A DNA stretch of 64,000 nucleotides from Aedes albopictus (GCF_035046485.1 NC_085137.1:457245004-457309003), one strand, 5' to 3'. Counted from the stretch's first letter, positions 35,930 through 45,704 are shown. Notes: generated by a model not told the origin, from the sequence alone. Numbers and translations are program-made.

Positions 35930-36460
35930 CGATCCACCTCGAAATCGTCAGCGTGCTGTTAACCACAGCAATTGACCGGTTTGTGTGTCGGCGAGGCAAG
36001 CCAACGAGCGTATGGACTGACAACGGGGCCAACTTTGTCGGTGCAGCGAATCTACTGAAGAGACCAACGAAACTCAAGAAGGCATCCGACGAGCTAGCGA
36101 CGCCGGAATCGAGTGGTGTTTTAACCCGCCCGAGGCACCCCACTTCGGCGGAATCTGGGATGCGTCTGGAATGTCCTAACACACAGCACTGATACGTCAT
36201 TCCCGAGGTCATTCCATCCCGCCCTTGCCATCCGTTCGGCATACTTAACGGCCGCTATATCCTGCACCTTCTTGCTGACACCTCCTTATGGTTGCTGGGC
36301 GGAGACTCATCCTTCATCCTGCACGTCCTTCACCCAGCTGCATCGGTGCAGCCAGACTCAGATTCGCCTGGGAAGATACAAAATGCGCGGTTTATTGGCT
36401 TCGGGTGGTGGCGCAATATTCCCAATGGCAAATCCATACTATATGGCGTCCGGAAGTTTG
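35930..36460 (+). pseudogene. BEL/Pao-type integrase relic
   Basis: The frame from 35953 reads RRGKPTSVWTDNGANFVGA, the integrase core around the second catalytic Asp. After a frame change, GIEWCFNPPEAPHFGGIWDA follows, which is typical of BEL/Pao integrases. Downstream sequence to about 36460 has coding-like composition but is broken. Flanking LTRs were not found. Confidence 0.7.
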
Positions 36461-37518
36461 ATCAACCTAAAATCAGAATTACATCAAATACTGAAACACA
36501 GAACGGAAACAAAACCGTAGGTATTTACTTAGCGATTCACGGTGCCGGGTGGCAATTCAACCGTCGAACGTTTGCGGGCGACTCGCGGTGTGCAGTTCGT
36601 CGAACATCAACCCTCAACCGCTCCAGTTTGCTGTTGGCGTAGATTTCTCTCTCGATTTTCGTTCATGTTCAGCCTTCCTTGATGAGTTACCTGTTGGGCG
36701 AGATCTTGGTTGGTGATATCCGTAATTTAGAGAGAAATATCGAGGTCATTATACTTACAAATTAGAAATCAATTTCACTGCAGCCGAAGAAGACTTAGTT
36801 GAGTTGAAATTTTGCAATCAAAACAATCACGCTTAAAATTTATAACACAAAAGAGTGTGAGTGTTACGCAAAATCGACCAAACTCCATGGCACTCATCTG
36901 GTGTCATGGCATTCGATATGAAACTTAATGATATCAATTGAATTTTATGTAGATCTACTGTATGCCCATCAAAATGATAGAAAACATTGTTACCATGAAA
37001 TCTAATGTTAATCTACTGTATGCCCATAGAAACTAATGTTACAATGAAATCTAATGTTAACCTATTGTAATCGTTACAGCAAATGAAATTTTGGAATGTG
37101 CTTCACAATACATATACAATAGAAATCACTGTTAACATAAGATTCTATTGTTTTTATACAGTTTTCACAATGGATTTAATGGTTCATTTTTATACGGGTG
37201 GCCAATCCGGTGTCTGTCGGTATGGGCATCGAAAATGATGATATTAGAAGCCATTGCAAATGGAAAATAGCAACTTCTAGAGCAAAAAATGAGTAAAATT
37301 TGTCAACAAAAAATTGACTTTTTTATGTAAACAAACGATTTTCTCCTTATCTCACCAAGCGCCTCTACAATTGGAGCTCATCCGAATTAGCCTATAAGTA
37401 GGGTAATTCATGTATTTTGGACAGGCTGAGGACAGCGTAGGAAAAATCGTCCCCTAGCTTCCTTAGAAAGCAATTGATTATTTTGTATTTACTAATACGC
37501 TTATAATATGATTGTACT

Positions 37519-38196
37519 TTGCGTTTCTGGTGACAAAAACCTTAACGAAAGCATTTTAAGTTAAGAAAATCACAATTTTCACTCGCCTGTAAGAATTGCA
37601 TTTTGGACACCGAATATATGTTTTGGACACCCTTAGGTATATATAATTTGGACAGGGCGATTATCTCAACGTTTAGCCATGAATACTGCTAAATCATGGA
37701 AGTAACATAAATTAACATATATATTCTTGCAAATAATCAAATTTCTCCGCTTAACAGGCATATGTTTTGATAACTATTACAGTTTTTTGGTAAAATCGAG
37801 AAAATATCGCCAGACCCACACACGCAGAAAAATAAATTGTAAACACAATTGAATTCCAGTTCAAATCAACCGATTTTTCAGTTTACTATAGCGACAAACT
37901 GATTTCTAGTTTAAACTGAACTTGTTCTATTGTTTGATAATACAAATATTTTCATTTGTCGAAATTTTTGACAGTTTGTTAAAATAAACAGATATGGTTT
38001 TTTCAACATGAAATAATGGATTGATTCAAACGACTGCACTTTTGCCACTAACAAACCCGGAATGTTATTGTGTAGGTGACGGCAGCAACTGCGGCAGCTC
38101 GGAAATCTATTTTTAGACCGTCGGTAAGCGGATGGGGAGGAGAACGACTAAAAAAAGACGAAACCGATCAACTTTTTGTGGATGCTGTCGTGAGTA
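37519..38196 (+). repeat. Near-identical duplicate of 32574-33262
   Basis: This is the intact partner of the segment beside the gap. It continues normally on both sides into the TA-flanked element and the CACGCAGAAAAA element. Confidence 0.85.
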
Positions 38197-38579
38197 CTTG
38201 CGCGTTATCCATCACGGCCAAAGCTGCACTTGGAAGTTGGCGTGATGGATTTGCTGCACCTTCTTCGTTGTGCCGATGTTGGGGTAAGCATTTTATAGAT
38301 GTGTGAGTGCTTTTGGACCATGTTTATGGTTTTTATTTTGTTGAAACAAATGAAATTTTTGACATTATATGAAATGATGGTGGGGGTGGAAGCTCAGGTA
38401 AAATATTATCTCCTGGGCGCCCATTAAAAACACCACCCCCGACGAAGACTGGCGCTCGAGCCTAGCTATTTAGCACTGTAGTTGGAGGAAATGCCAATGC
38501 AGAACCCGTAGCTTCCGGGAAGGTAAGCCCAGCTCCCTGGGTTAGTGGGTTGGTGTCAGGCCCTGCGAGCCAGCCGTAA

Positions 38580-39419
38580 AAAAGACTAGCACCGGAAAAT
38601 CAACAAGAGAAGAATGCGAACCGATACCAATGGCGACGACCACAGCGACGAAAAGGGACTTGCGATTGGAAGCTCGGTACGTGGAACTGCAGATCTCTCA
38701 ACTTCATCGGGAGCACCCGCATACTCGCCGATATACTGAAGGACCGCGGGTTCGGAATCGTAGCGCTGCAGGAGGTGTGTTGGACAGGATCTATGGTGCG
38801 AACGTTTAGAGGTAATAATACCATCTACCAGAGTTGCGGCAACACACGTGAGCTGGGAACAGCTTTTATAGTGATGGGCGACATGCAGAGGCGCGTGATC
38901 GGTTGGTGGCCGATCGACGAAAAAATGTGCAGGTTGAGGATCAAGGGCCGATTCTTCAACATTAGCATAATAAACGTGCACAGCCCTCACTCCGGAAGCA
39001 CTGATGATGACAAAGACGCATTTTACGCGCAGCTCGAACGCGAGTACGACCGCTGCCCAAACCACGACGTCAAGATCATCATAGGGGATCTAAACGCTCA
39101 GGTAGGCCAGGAGGAGGAATTCAGACCGACGATTGGAAAGTTCAGCGCCCACCAGCTGACGAACGAAAATGGCCTACGCCTCATCGATTTCGCCGCCTCC
39201 AAGAACATGGCCATTCGTAGCACCTTCTTCCAGCACAGCCTCCCGTATCGTTACACCTGGAGATCACCACAACAAACGGAATCGCAAATCGACCACGTTC
39301 TGATTGATGGACGGCACTTCTCCGACATTATCGACGTCAGGACCTATCGTGGCGCTAATATCGACTCCGATCTAGGGGCGAGACACTGTGCAATCCGGAG
39401 CAACTCTGAGCAATCCTGA
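38580..39419 (+). pseudogene. RTE endonuclease domain, interrupted
   Basis: The frame is open from just after TAA at 38577. It has no ATG until 38775, although the endonuclease fold begins upstream (KLGTWNCRSLNFIGSTR). Motifs of the exonuclease-endonuclease-phosphatase family are visible: QEVCW, INVHSPHSG and GDLNAQVG. The final SDH motif is split because the MITE entered between its Asp and His codons. The tail to 39419 is MITE-encoded. The domain would nick the target for reverse transcription. Confidence 0.85.
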
Positions 39420-39606
39420 GTAACTATTTTCGCTCGAATCCATTCAGAAACGTCGATACGAAGCGAGAAATCGGGCAAGACTGCTCGATTTTTCACTGGT
39501 ATCAGGCAACTTTTCGGGCAAACCAGAGTGATCCAGAGCTATCCAGAGGAATTCTGAGCAACACTTCGATAACAGAGTTACTCTCGCTGTATCTGTCTTG
39601 CCCCTA
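39373..39606. mobile_element. 234-bp MITE inside the RTE endonuclease
   Basis: TAGGGGCGAGACA at the left and TGTCTTGCCCCTA at the right are inverted repeats with one mismatch. The direct repeat GACTCCGATC flanks it (39363-39372, 39607-39616). If the palindromic C/G are counted as element ends, the TSD is the 8-bp ACTCCGAT, which would fit hAT. Confidence 0.85.
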
Positions 39607-39635
39607 GACTCCGATCACTACCTGGTGATGGTTAA

Positions 39636-41825
39636 ACTGCGCCCAAACTCTCCGTTATTAACAACGTACATTACCGGCGGCCGCCCCGGTACGATCTAGA
39701 GCGACTGAAGCAACCGGATGTCGCCACCGCATACGCGCAGAATCTCGAGGCAGCGTTGCCGGACGAGAGTGTGCTCGATGTGGCCCCTCTAGAGGACTGC
39801 TGGAGTACAATCAAAGCAGCCATCAACAACGCAGCTGAGAGCACTATCGGGTACGTAGAACGGAGTCGACGAAACGATTGGTTCGACGAGGAGTGCAGAG
39901 CGGTTCTGGAGGAGAAGGATGCAGCGCGGGCGGTAATGCTGCAGCATGGAACCCGACAGAATGTGGAGCGATACAGACAGAAGCGGAAGCAGCAGACCCG
40001 TCTCTTCCGGGAGAAAAAGCGCCGCCTGGAAGAAGCGGAGTGCGAGGAAATGGAACTGCTGTGCCGTTCCCAAGAAACACGCAAGTTCTACCAGAAGCTC
40101 AACGCATCCCGCAAAGGCTACGTGCCGCAAGCCGAAATCTGCAGGGATAAGGACGGGAGCCTCCTGACGGACAAACGTGAGGTGATCGAAAGGTGGAAGC
40201 AGCACTTCGACGAGCACCTGAATGGCGAAGAGAATGTAGGCACGGAGGACCAAGGCAGCGGAGGAAATGACTATGTTGGTGCAGCAGAGGACGGGAACGA
40301 ACCAACTCCCACGCTGAGGGAAGTTAAGGATGCCATCCACCAGCTCAAAAACAACAAAGCGGCTGGTAAGGACGGTATCGCAGCGGAACTCATCAAGATG
40401 GGCCCGGAAAAGTTGGCCACCTGTCTGCACCAGTTAGTAGTCAAGATCTGGGAAACCGAACAGCTACCGGAGGAGTGGAAGGAAGGGATAATCTGTCCCA
40501 TCCACAAGAAAGGCGACAAGTTGATGTGTGAGAACTTTCGAGCGATCACCATTTTGAATGCCGCCTACAAAGTGCTATCCCAGATCATCTTCCGTCGTCT
40601 TTCACCTAAAGTAAATGAGTTCGTGGGAAGTTACCAAGCCGGTTTCATCGACGGCCGGTCGACAACGGACCAGATCTTCACCGTACGGCAAATCCTCCAG
40701 AAATGCCGTGAATACCAGGTCCCAACGCATCACCTGTTCATCGACTTCAAAGCGGCATACGACAGTATCGACCGCACAGAGCTATGGAAAATTATGGACG
40801 AGAACAGCTTTCCCGGGAAGCTGACTAGACTGATAAGAGCAACGATGGACGGTGTGCAGAACAGCGTAAGGATTTCGGGTGAACTATCCAGTTCATTTGA
40901 ATCTCGACGGGGACTACGACAAGGTGATGGACTTTCCTGCCTACTATTCAACATCGCCCTGGAAGGTGTTATGCGACGAGCCGGGCTCAACAGCCGGGGT
41001 ACGATCTTCACGAAATCCAGCCAATTTGTCTGTTTTGCGGATGACATGGATATTATTGCCAGAACATTTGGAACGGTGGCAGAACAGTACACCCGCCTGA
41101 AACGTGAAGCAGCAAAGGTCGGACTGGTGGTGAATGCGGCTAAGACAAAGTACATGCTGGTAGGTGGGACTGAGCGAGACAGGACAAGCCTTGGCAGCAA
41201 TGTTGCGATAGACGGGGATACTTTCGAGGTGGTAGAAGAATTCGTCTACCTCGGTTCCTTGCTAACGGCTGACAATAACGTGAGCCGTGAAATACGAAGG
41301 CGCATCATCAGTGGAAGTCGTGCCTATTATGGGCTCCAGAAGAAACTGCGGTCAAAAAAGATTCACCCCCGCACCAAATGTACCATGTACAAGACGTTAA
41401 TAAGACCGGTGGTTCTCTACGGGCACGAGACGTGGACGATGCTCGAGGAAGACATGCAAGCACTCGGAGTTTTCGAGCGACGGGTGCTAAGGACGATCTT
41501 CGGCGGCGTGCAGGAGAACGGTGTGTGGCGGAGAAGGATGAAGCACGAGCTCGCTGCACTTTATGGCGAACCCAGCATCCAGAAGGTAGCCAAAGCCGGA
41601 AGGATACGGTGGGCAGGGCATGTCGCAAGAATGCCGGACAACAACCCTGCAAAGTTGGTGTTTGCTAACCATCCGGTTGGTACAAGAAGGCGTGGAGCGC
41701 AGAGAGCACGATGGGCGGACCAGGTGGAGCGTGATCTGGCGAGTGTTGGGCGTGACCGACGTTGGAGAGCTGCAGCTGCAAATCGAGTATTATGGCGGCA
41801 AATTGTTGATTCAGTATTATCATGA
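39636..41825 (+). CDS. RTE reverse transcriptase ORF (3' part of the polyprotein)
   Basis: A long open frame runs from just after TAA (39633) to TGA at 41823-41825, about 729 codons. It is out of frame with the endonuclease because of a 1-nt loss near 39641-39646. RT motifs in order are KAAGKDGIAAELIK, ITILNAAYKVLSQI, FIDFKAAYDSI, RGLRQGDGLSC and FADDMDII (catalytic Asp pair at 41040-41045). A thumb/connection region and the conserved C terminus PVGTRRRGAQRARWADQVE follow. The enzyme copies its RNA at nicked DNA (known for the RTE clade). The RT part shows no stop, suggesting a young insertion. It is not a host gene. Confidence 0.9.
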   Translation, partial: TAPKLSVINNVHYRRPPRYDLERLKQPDVATAYAQNLEAALPDESVLDVAPLEDCWSTIKAAINNAAESTIGYVERSRRNDWFDEECRAVLEEKDAARAVMLQHGTRQNVERYRQKRKQQTRLFREKKRRLEEAECEEMELLCRSQETRKFYQKLNASRKGYVPQAEICRDKDGSLLTDKREVIERWKQHFDEHLNGEENVGTEDQGSGGNDYVGAAEDGNEPTPTLREVKDAIHQLKNNKAAGKDGIAAELIKMGPEKLATCLHQLVVKIWETEQLPEEWKEGIICPIHKKGDKLMCENFRAITILNAAYKVLSQIIFRRLSPKVNEFVGSYQAGFIDGRSTTDQIFTVRQILQKCREYQVPTHHLFIDFKAAYDSIDRTELWKIMDENSFPGKLTRLIRATMDGVQNSVRISGELSSSFESRRGLRQGDGLSCLLFNIALEGVMRRAGLNSRGTIFTKSSQFVCFADDMDIIARTFGTVAEQYTRLKREAAKVGLVVNAAKTKYMLVGGTERDRTSLGSNVAIDGDTFEVVEEFVYLGSLLTADNNVSREIRRRIISGSRAYYGLQKKLRSKKIHPRTKCTMYKTLIRPVVLYGHETWTMLEEDMQALGVFERRVLRTIFGGVQENGVWRRRMKHELAALYGEPSIQKVAKAGRIRWAGHVARMPDNNPAKLVFANHPVGTRRRGAQRARWADQVERDLASVGRDRRWRAAAANRVLWRQIVDSVLS

Positions 41826-42490
41826 ATTTGATGTTAACTAAATAAATGAATGAATGAAATGATGGTAATCAGTTGTTTTTATCAATAAACTCTAAATGAA
41901 AACAATTAAATATAACTTTGGAATAAGTAAATTCTCAGTTTGAAAATCAACCATGCGTTTTATTGTTTTGAACAAGTGCCATTTTTCTGCGTGCAGAATA
42001 CGCCTCCAAGTATGCAATCGCACAGCTTCCCCATGTAGTTCGTCAGATGACCAAAATATATTACTAGTAGAAAACATGCAATGTATTTTGGACACCTCCT
42101 ATTTTAAGCGTTCTAGGTGAATGTTAAGAGAATGGCTGCCTAATGCTTCTTTATTGAACATTTTTCATTGCTATAAGGCATTTAAATTTCTTACAATTAT
42201 TATTTTAACGATTTTTGGGGTGAATATTGTATGTGACTGTGAAGTGTATGTCGTCTTGCATACCTGTGCATTTGAGGGGTTTTAGTGAAATAATTTACAT
42301 TTTTGATAATTTTGAAGTAAATTCGTAATTGTTAAGCGTATTTTCAACGTAAGTCATCAGAATAGGTTCTGTTTGATTCAATAATGTTATTATGATGAGT
42401 ATCTACTTTAATTAGTTCTCCGGAACAAGACATACATTGCCGTGCATGTCCAAATTACATACATGTCCAAATTATATTTTTTACCCTACT

Positions 42491-43019
42491 TACTTATGGG
42501 TAGTACGGAGGTCGTAAGAAATTTCTTGGCCTATCTCGATGCGTGGAAAATTCAGGCAAGGAATCGCTCAAGAAATAATAAAGCGTCGCTTTATTCCGGA
42601 TCCTAGTACGGAGCTGAAACGAAATGTCAAATCAAATGGGGCTTGCTGTGTTAAATTTCTTGACCATTCCGGTCACGGAAAAATAATGCACTGAACGAAA
42701 ATTACTTGAGCGATTCCGTTTGAAGTGCATACCTCGCATTAGTTGTTAATTGAGACCTTCCTCTGCCAACACGGTTTGACCTGGTTTGACGTCGTCAGTC
42801 GTTGCAGTTTTAGCGAATAACATTCGATAACCGAAACATCTGCCTATGTCAAGTGATTTTGCATTCGATTATTGATCGTTGATTCCCGAGTTGATTCCTT
42901 GGTTGATTCCCCTATACAGAGTAGAATAACATGATCCAAGCAACAATAATATTTATTGTTATATATTTGTTACGAATTGTTTTTAAGTGTAATTGCATTT
43001 TTTTTATAAAAAGTCCACG
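42491..43019. other. Non-coding stretch with a short flanked insert
   Basis: tagtacggag occurs at about 42501 and 42604, flanking about 100 bp that starts gtcgtaagaaatttcttgg. This may be a small insertion with a 10-bp duplication or a repeat-internal motif. The rest is unassigned. Confidence 0.35.
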
Positions 43020-43245
43020 AGAACTTTGCAGGCACTTTTCCAACTGGGGTGACGAAGGGTATTATCGGCAGGTTTGTTCTCTTCGTCATGGGGAGTTTTT
43101 GTGAGTCAAATTGCCTGAAATTTGGGCATATAACTCAGTTTGGTGGGGAAGGATTTGAGGCCAACTCTGAGATCAACAGGTTTCAAAAAACCCCCCATGA
43201 CGAAGAGAACAAAACTGCCGAAAATACGTAAGTTCCCCTGTATAA
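43020..43245. mobile_element. Foldback MITE-like element
   Basis: ggtttgttctcttcgtcatg at about 43070 pairs with catgacgaagagaacaaaac at about 43196. Flanking gtattatcggca/tgccgaaaatac and ggggt/cccc extend the pairing. There is no ORF and no clear TSD. Confidence 0.65.
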
Positions 43246-43440
43246 AAACATTTTTTTTAAATTTTTATCTGTATTAACGAGATTTTTAGCCCTAGGCTAG
43301 TTCATCTCGGGACCCACGCTTTACTTCCTTTCCGAAGGAAGAACTCACATTTTTTTTTGCGAGTTTGTCGGGAGTGGGATTCAATCCCAGGTCCTCGGCG
43401 TGATATTTAGTCAAGTGTTCTAACCATCACACTTTTACTG
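43246..43440 (-). mobile_element. tRNA-derived SINE
   Basis: The minus strand begins with a tRNA-like head (gatggttagaacacttgac, then B-box gggattgaatccc). A body and the 3' part gagatgaactagcctaggg follow, similar to the tail at 55850-55905. The head/body/tail layout is that of a SINE. Confidence 0.6.
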
Positions 43441-43527
43441 ATAGTAACTTCTTGAGTAACTTTAAGTTATTTAACAACTATTGAAAAACAATCGAATCAA
43501 TTAGTCACTAATAAAGCTAATACTTAT

Positions 43528-43675
43528 GACACACATGTGATACAAGAATCATTGTAAATTTGCGCTTGAAATGAGTGCCACACTGATAATTCTCTCCATT
43601 CAAGTCAGTCTTGTTAGAATTTTCTTGACAATGAGTACCGTTGTACGTGTATCACACTCGTATCACATGTCTGTC
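43528..43675. mobile_element. MITE-like inverted-repeat element
   Basis: gacacacatgtgatac at the left and gtatcacatgtctgtc at the right are inverted repeats with one or two mismatches, enclosing about 115 bp without an ORF. Confidence 0.6.
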
Positions 43676-43843
43676 CGGGGTATAATGTTCACTTATTGTA
43701 CGACCAACTAAATGGTCTTGATTTTAATTGTAAAAAGTAACAATATATCTACCGTGTGTTTTATTGTGAACAATAAAACCAGTCATATGTTAATAATATT
43801 TTTACCATGTAATGAATGGGAATTTTTTATCCGGGAAAGAATA

Positions 43844-43907
43844 TTTTGTCAGATTGAAATTCAATAATGCGTTTTATTGTTTTGAACAATCGTTTGTTTT
43901 CTGCGTG
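43844..43907. mobile_element. Right end of a CACGCAGAAAA-family element
   Basis: tgcgttttattgttttgaac, then ttttctgcgtg, matches the right end of the element at 37821-41993 with moderate divergence. It is directly preceded by ttttttatccggg, an end like that of the 33263 element. Confidence 0.5.
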
Positions 43908-44149
43908 TCTGTTCTACAAAATCGTAATCGAACTGTCGACAGAAAATCGCATAACCACTGTAAATACAACCGTTATGTTCTAGTACTTCACCAGATGTTC
44001 GGCTTTGCTGCGAGAAACGTCACCAGGAGCCACCAAACAAAACAAAATGTTTTTGCGCGCCGGACGGTAAACGCTTGTTCCTTTCAAAGAGCCCCAAGTT
44101 TCCAGACCAAAAATTCAGTGAAATACATTCCGTTTTGCAACGAAACACA

Positions 44150-44266
44150 ATGGATCAAGAGAAGTCGAAGCACCTGCCCATGTCCCGGATACGTACGGTG
44201 ATGAAAACATCACCGTCCATCGGGCATATCAATCAGGATGCGTTGTTTCTCATGTGCCGAGCAGCG
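44150..44266 (+). CDS. Chrac-16: CHRAC-16 (CHRAC1) orthologue, exon 1
   Basis: The ATG at 44150 has a reasonable context (acacaATGG). The exon encodes 39 residues, including LPMSRIRTVMKTSPSIGHIN, the first helices of a histone fold of the NF-YC/CHRAC1 type. It ends in phase 0 at donor gcg|gtaggt and joins EMFIEFISKN in exon 2 across a 59-bp intron. CHRAC1 pairs with a second histone-fold subunit in the ISWI chromatin accessibility complex (and a related pair serves DNA polymerase epsilon), aiding nucleosome sliding (known from fly and human). The match to Drosophila Chrac-16 (LPLSRVRTIMKSS) supports orthology. Confidence 0.9.
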
Positions 44267-44325
44267 GTAGGTTTGTTCCAGTTGGTGATCGTTCAACCCA
44301 GGCTCAATGCTGAAACTTCTTTTAG
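44267..44325 (+). other. CHRAC-16 intron
   Basis: A 59-bp phase-0 intron from gtaggt to cttcttttag, a typical short insect intron. Confidence 0.9.
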
Positions 44326-44760
44326 GAAATGTTCATCGAATTCATCTCCAAGAATGCGTACAAGAAAGGTACACAGCTGCTGAACTACAAGCACCTGGCC
44401 ACGTACGTGGCGTCGGAGGAGTCGTTGGAATTCCTGGTGCAGGTTCTGCCGAAAAAGATCACCGTTGCCCAGTACAAGAAGATCATGGAGCAGAAGAAGA
44501 GCAAGGGAAGCGACGACGAGGACAGCTCAAGCGAAGAGGAAGATAGCAGCAGCAGCGGGGAAGAATCCGATGATGAGGAATCGGACTCGTCGTCCGGAAG
44601 CGGTGAGGAAGAGGAGGAGGATGAGGATGGGGGACAGAAGGAGGACGATGCGGACAGTGTAATCTCAATCGATTCCTCCAGTTCGGACGAGAAGGAGAAT
44701 TCCAAGAACATGGGAAACAAGAAGTCGCCGATTAAACATAAGACCGGTGATTCTCCGTGA
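44326..44760 (+). CDS. Chrac-16: CHRAC-16 (CHRAC1) orthologue, exon 2
   Basis: The exon starts GAA-ATG after acceptor tttag and ends at TGA 44758-44760, adding 144 residues (183 aa in total). The first part completes the histone fold: AYKKGTQLLNYKHLATYVAS and LEFLVQVLPKKITV, matching CHRAC1/Chrac-16. From about residue 100 the protein becomes a long Ser/Asp/Glu tail with a Lys-rich end (NKKSPIKHKTGD). Acidic tails are usual in this family, but this one is longer than in human CHRAC1 (131 aa). The tail sequence is low-complexity, so frames on the other strand here are shadows. DNA polymerase epsilon subunit 4 is the main alternative name; CHRAC1 fits better. Confidence 0.9.
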   Translation, partial: EMFIEFISKNAYKKGTQLLNYKHLATYVASEESLEFLVQVLPKKITVAQYKKIMEQKKSKGSDDEDSSSEEEDSSSSGEESDDEESDSSSGSGEEEEEDEDGGQKEDDADSVISIDSSSSDEKENSKNMGNKKSPIKHKTGDSP

Positions 44761-44848
44761 GGAATTATTTTTTCTGTGGGTCAAGGGTGTGGGAATTTAG
44801 GCTAGAGCCACCTCAAATTGTATTACATTAAAAAAAAAAACTTATGTT

Positions 44849-44854
44849 AATAAA
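44849..44854 (+). other. Poly(A) signal for CHRAC-16
   Basis: AATAAA about 90 bases after the stop codon, followed by a T-rich stretch. Confidence 0.75.
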
Positions 44855-44907
44855 TTTTTGACTGTACTTGAAATGTTTCGGTGATTGTTCTGTTAATGAT
44901 TTCATTA

Positions 44908-45230
44908 GGGCCCGTATAGCTGAAGTGGTGAACCCGTGGGTATTCAGCAAGTCCATGCTGAGGGCGCTGAGGGTGACTGGTTCGATTCCAGGTTTATACT
45001 TACTGATTCGAGTTCGATTGGAGTAGGTCGTATACCCCCACCCCGTATATTGTACCGACTTTTGCTACTTTCTATGCAGAATATCCTCTTTGAATTAGTG
45101 TAATCAGTTTTGTACCTTTAATTCCGCCCTTTAATACTTATCCTTTGACATAGACGCGTATTTCGACCACTACTAATCTTCCTCAGTGTCAGTTATCCAC
45201 TGGATAACACTGGATCAAAAGATAGGCGGC
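44908..45230 (+). mobile_element. tRNA-derived SINE or tRNA-headed repeat
   Basis: The tRNA-like head has an A-box tagctgaagtgg and a B-box ggttcgattcc. Its first bases (gggcccg) find no complementary acceptor strand, so it is not a working tRNA. The body contains gtatttcgaccactactaat and cttcctcagtgtcag. The 3' end is uncertain. Confidence 0.5.
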
Positions 45231-45359
45231 TACAAAGCTGATTACGCTTGAAAAATCTTGATTGAGTTTGAATAAGGGCGAATAATGATTGATTTCTCTT
45301 CATTGATCCTCTCTTCTTGAAAGAGACAAGATGAAAGTGTTACTCATAAAAAAGTTCCG

Positions 45360-45544
45360 TTGTGGATACATTTTTGAACGACCCACCACCATCATCATCA
45401 TCGTGACAGCGAACTGCCGTCATCATCAGTCATCAACAAAAGCAACAACAAAACGACCAACCGTCACTCCACTCCATCCGTCTTCGGCTTTCTTCGCCAG
45501 CTTTTCTCGCTCGCACTCGCACCAATCGTCACACTTCGTTCTTG
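45360..45544 (+). promoter_or_regulatory. Candidate promoter/5'UTR, left part
   Basis: GC-richer unique sequence with catcatcatc, caacaaaagcaacaacaaaac and tcgcactcgcacc tracts looks like an insect 5'UTR. It is continuous with 49506-49679 once the hAT element is removed. The gene is unidentified and would lie beyond the window. This is inferred from composition and a downstream splice donor. Confidence 0.4.
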
Positions 45545-45704
45545 TAGTGATGTCGCAAAATTTCAAATAATCGATTAGTCAGTAATCGATTATGTTTTGC
45601 CATGGCGATTACCGATTCGATTAATCGGCTATAATTAATCGATTATTCCTGGTAATCGATTATTTTTATTATAGTATTTTCTTAAACATTTGCACCGTTT
45701 ATCG

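Larger units (their letters stand above)
33263..37199. mobile_element. 3.9-kb element with cccggataaaaa-type ends
   Basis: The left end cccggataaaaaatacaatag and the right end tttttatacggg are imperfect inverted repeats. Both subterminal zones are rich in caatagaa/ttctattg. The right flank does not continue the sequence broken at the left, so no clean empty site or TSD can be shown. The interior holds a 199-bp tandem array, a TCA-flanked MITE, two large diverged repeats with a conserved core, and a BEL/Pao integrase relic. Confidence 0.5.
38382..41853 (+). mobile_element. Nearly full-length RTE-type LINE with 13-bp TSD
   Basis: ATGAAATGATGGT is duplicated at 38369-38381 and 41854-41866. The element encodes an apurinic-type endonuclease followed by reverse transcriptase. 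It ends in aataaatgaatgaatga, the short tandem 3' tail typical of RTE. Without the nested MITE it is about 3.2 kb, the usual RTE size. The ORF is broken by the MITE at 39373-39606 and by a 1-nt frameshift near 39641-39646, so this copy is dead, though recently so. Confidence 0.92.
37821..41993. mobile_element. CACGCAGAAAAA-ended element, split by an RTE insertion
   Basis: The left end CACGCAGAAAAAT and the right end ATTTTTCTGCGTG are 13-bp inverted repeats. Without the RTE it is about 0.7 kb. It contains a GC-richer patch (38070-38290) unlike its AT-rich ends. A related right end occurs at 43844-43907. Confidence 0.6.
37397..42490. mobile_element. TA-flanked TIR element hosting nested insertions
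   Basis: The left end AGTAGGGTAA and the right end TTACCCTACT extend inwards as imperfect repeats to ttggaca/tgtccaa. TA occurs at 37395-37396 and 42491-42492, as in Tc1/mariner-type elements. The element's own sequence is about 0.9 kb; the rest is the nested element at 37821-41993. Repeated 'ttttggaca' motifs occupy the subterminal zones. Confidence 0.72.

Noticed and set aside
33127..38300. CRISPR-like array among the repeats
   Set aside because: Repeats are long (199 or about 560 bp) without short spacers, and the genome is plainly eukaryotic.
44385..44720. Minus-strand Ser-rich ORF opposite CHRAC-16
   Set aside because: It is the antisense shadow of the acidic Ser/Asp/Glu tail.
44908..45000. 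Functional tRNA gene
   Set aside because: A- and B-boxes are present but the acceptor stem does not pair and no proper anticodon arm forms. A SINE head is more likely.
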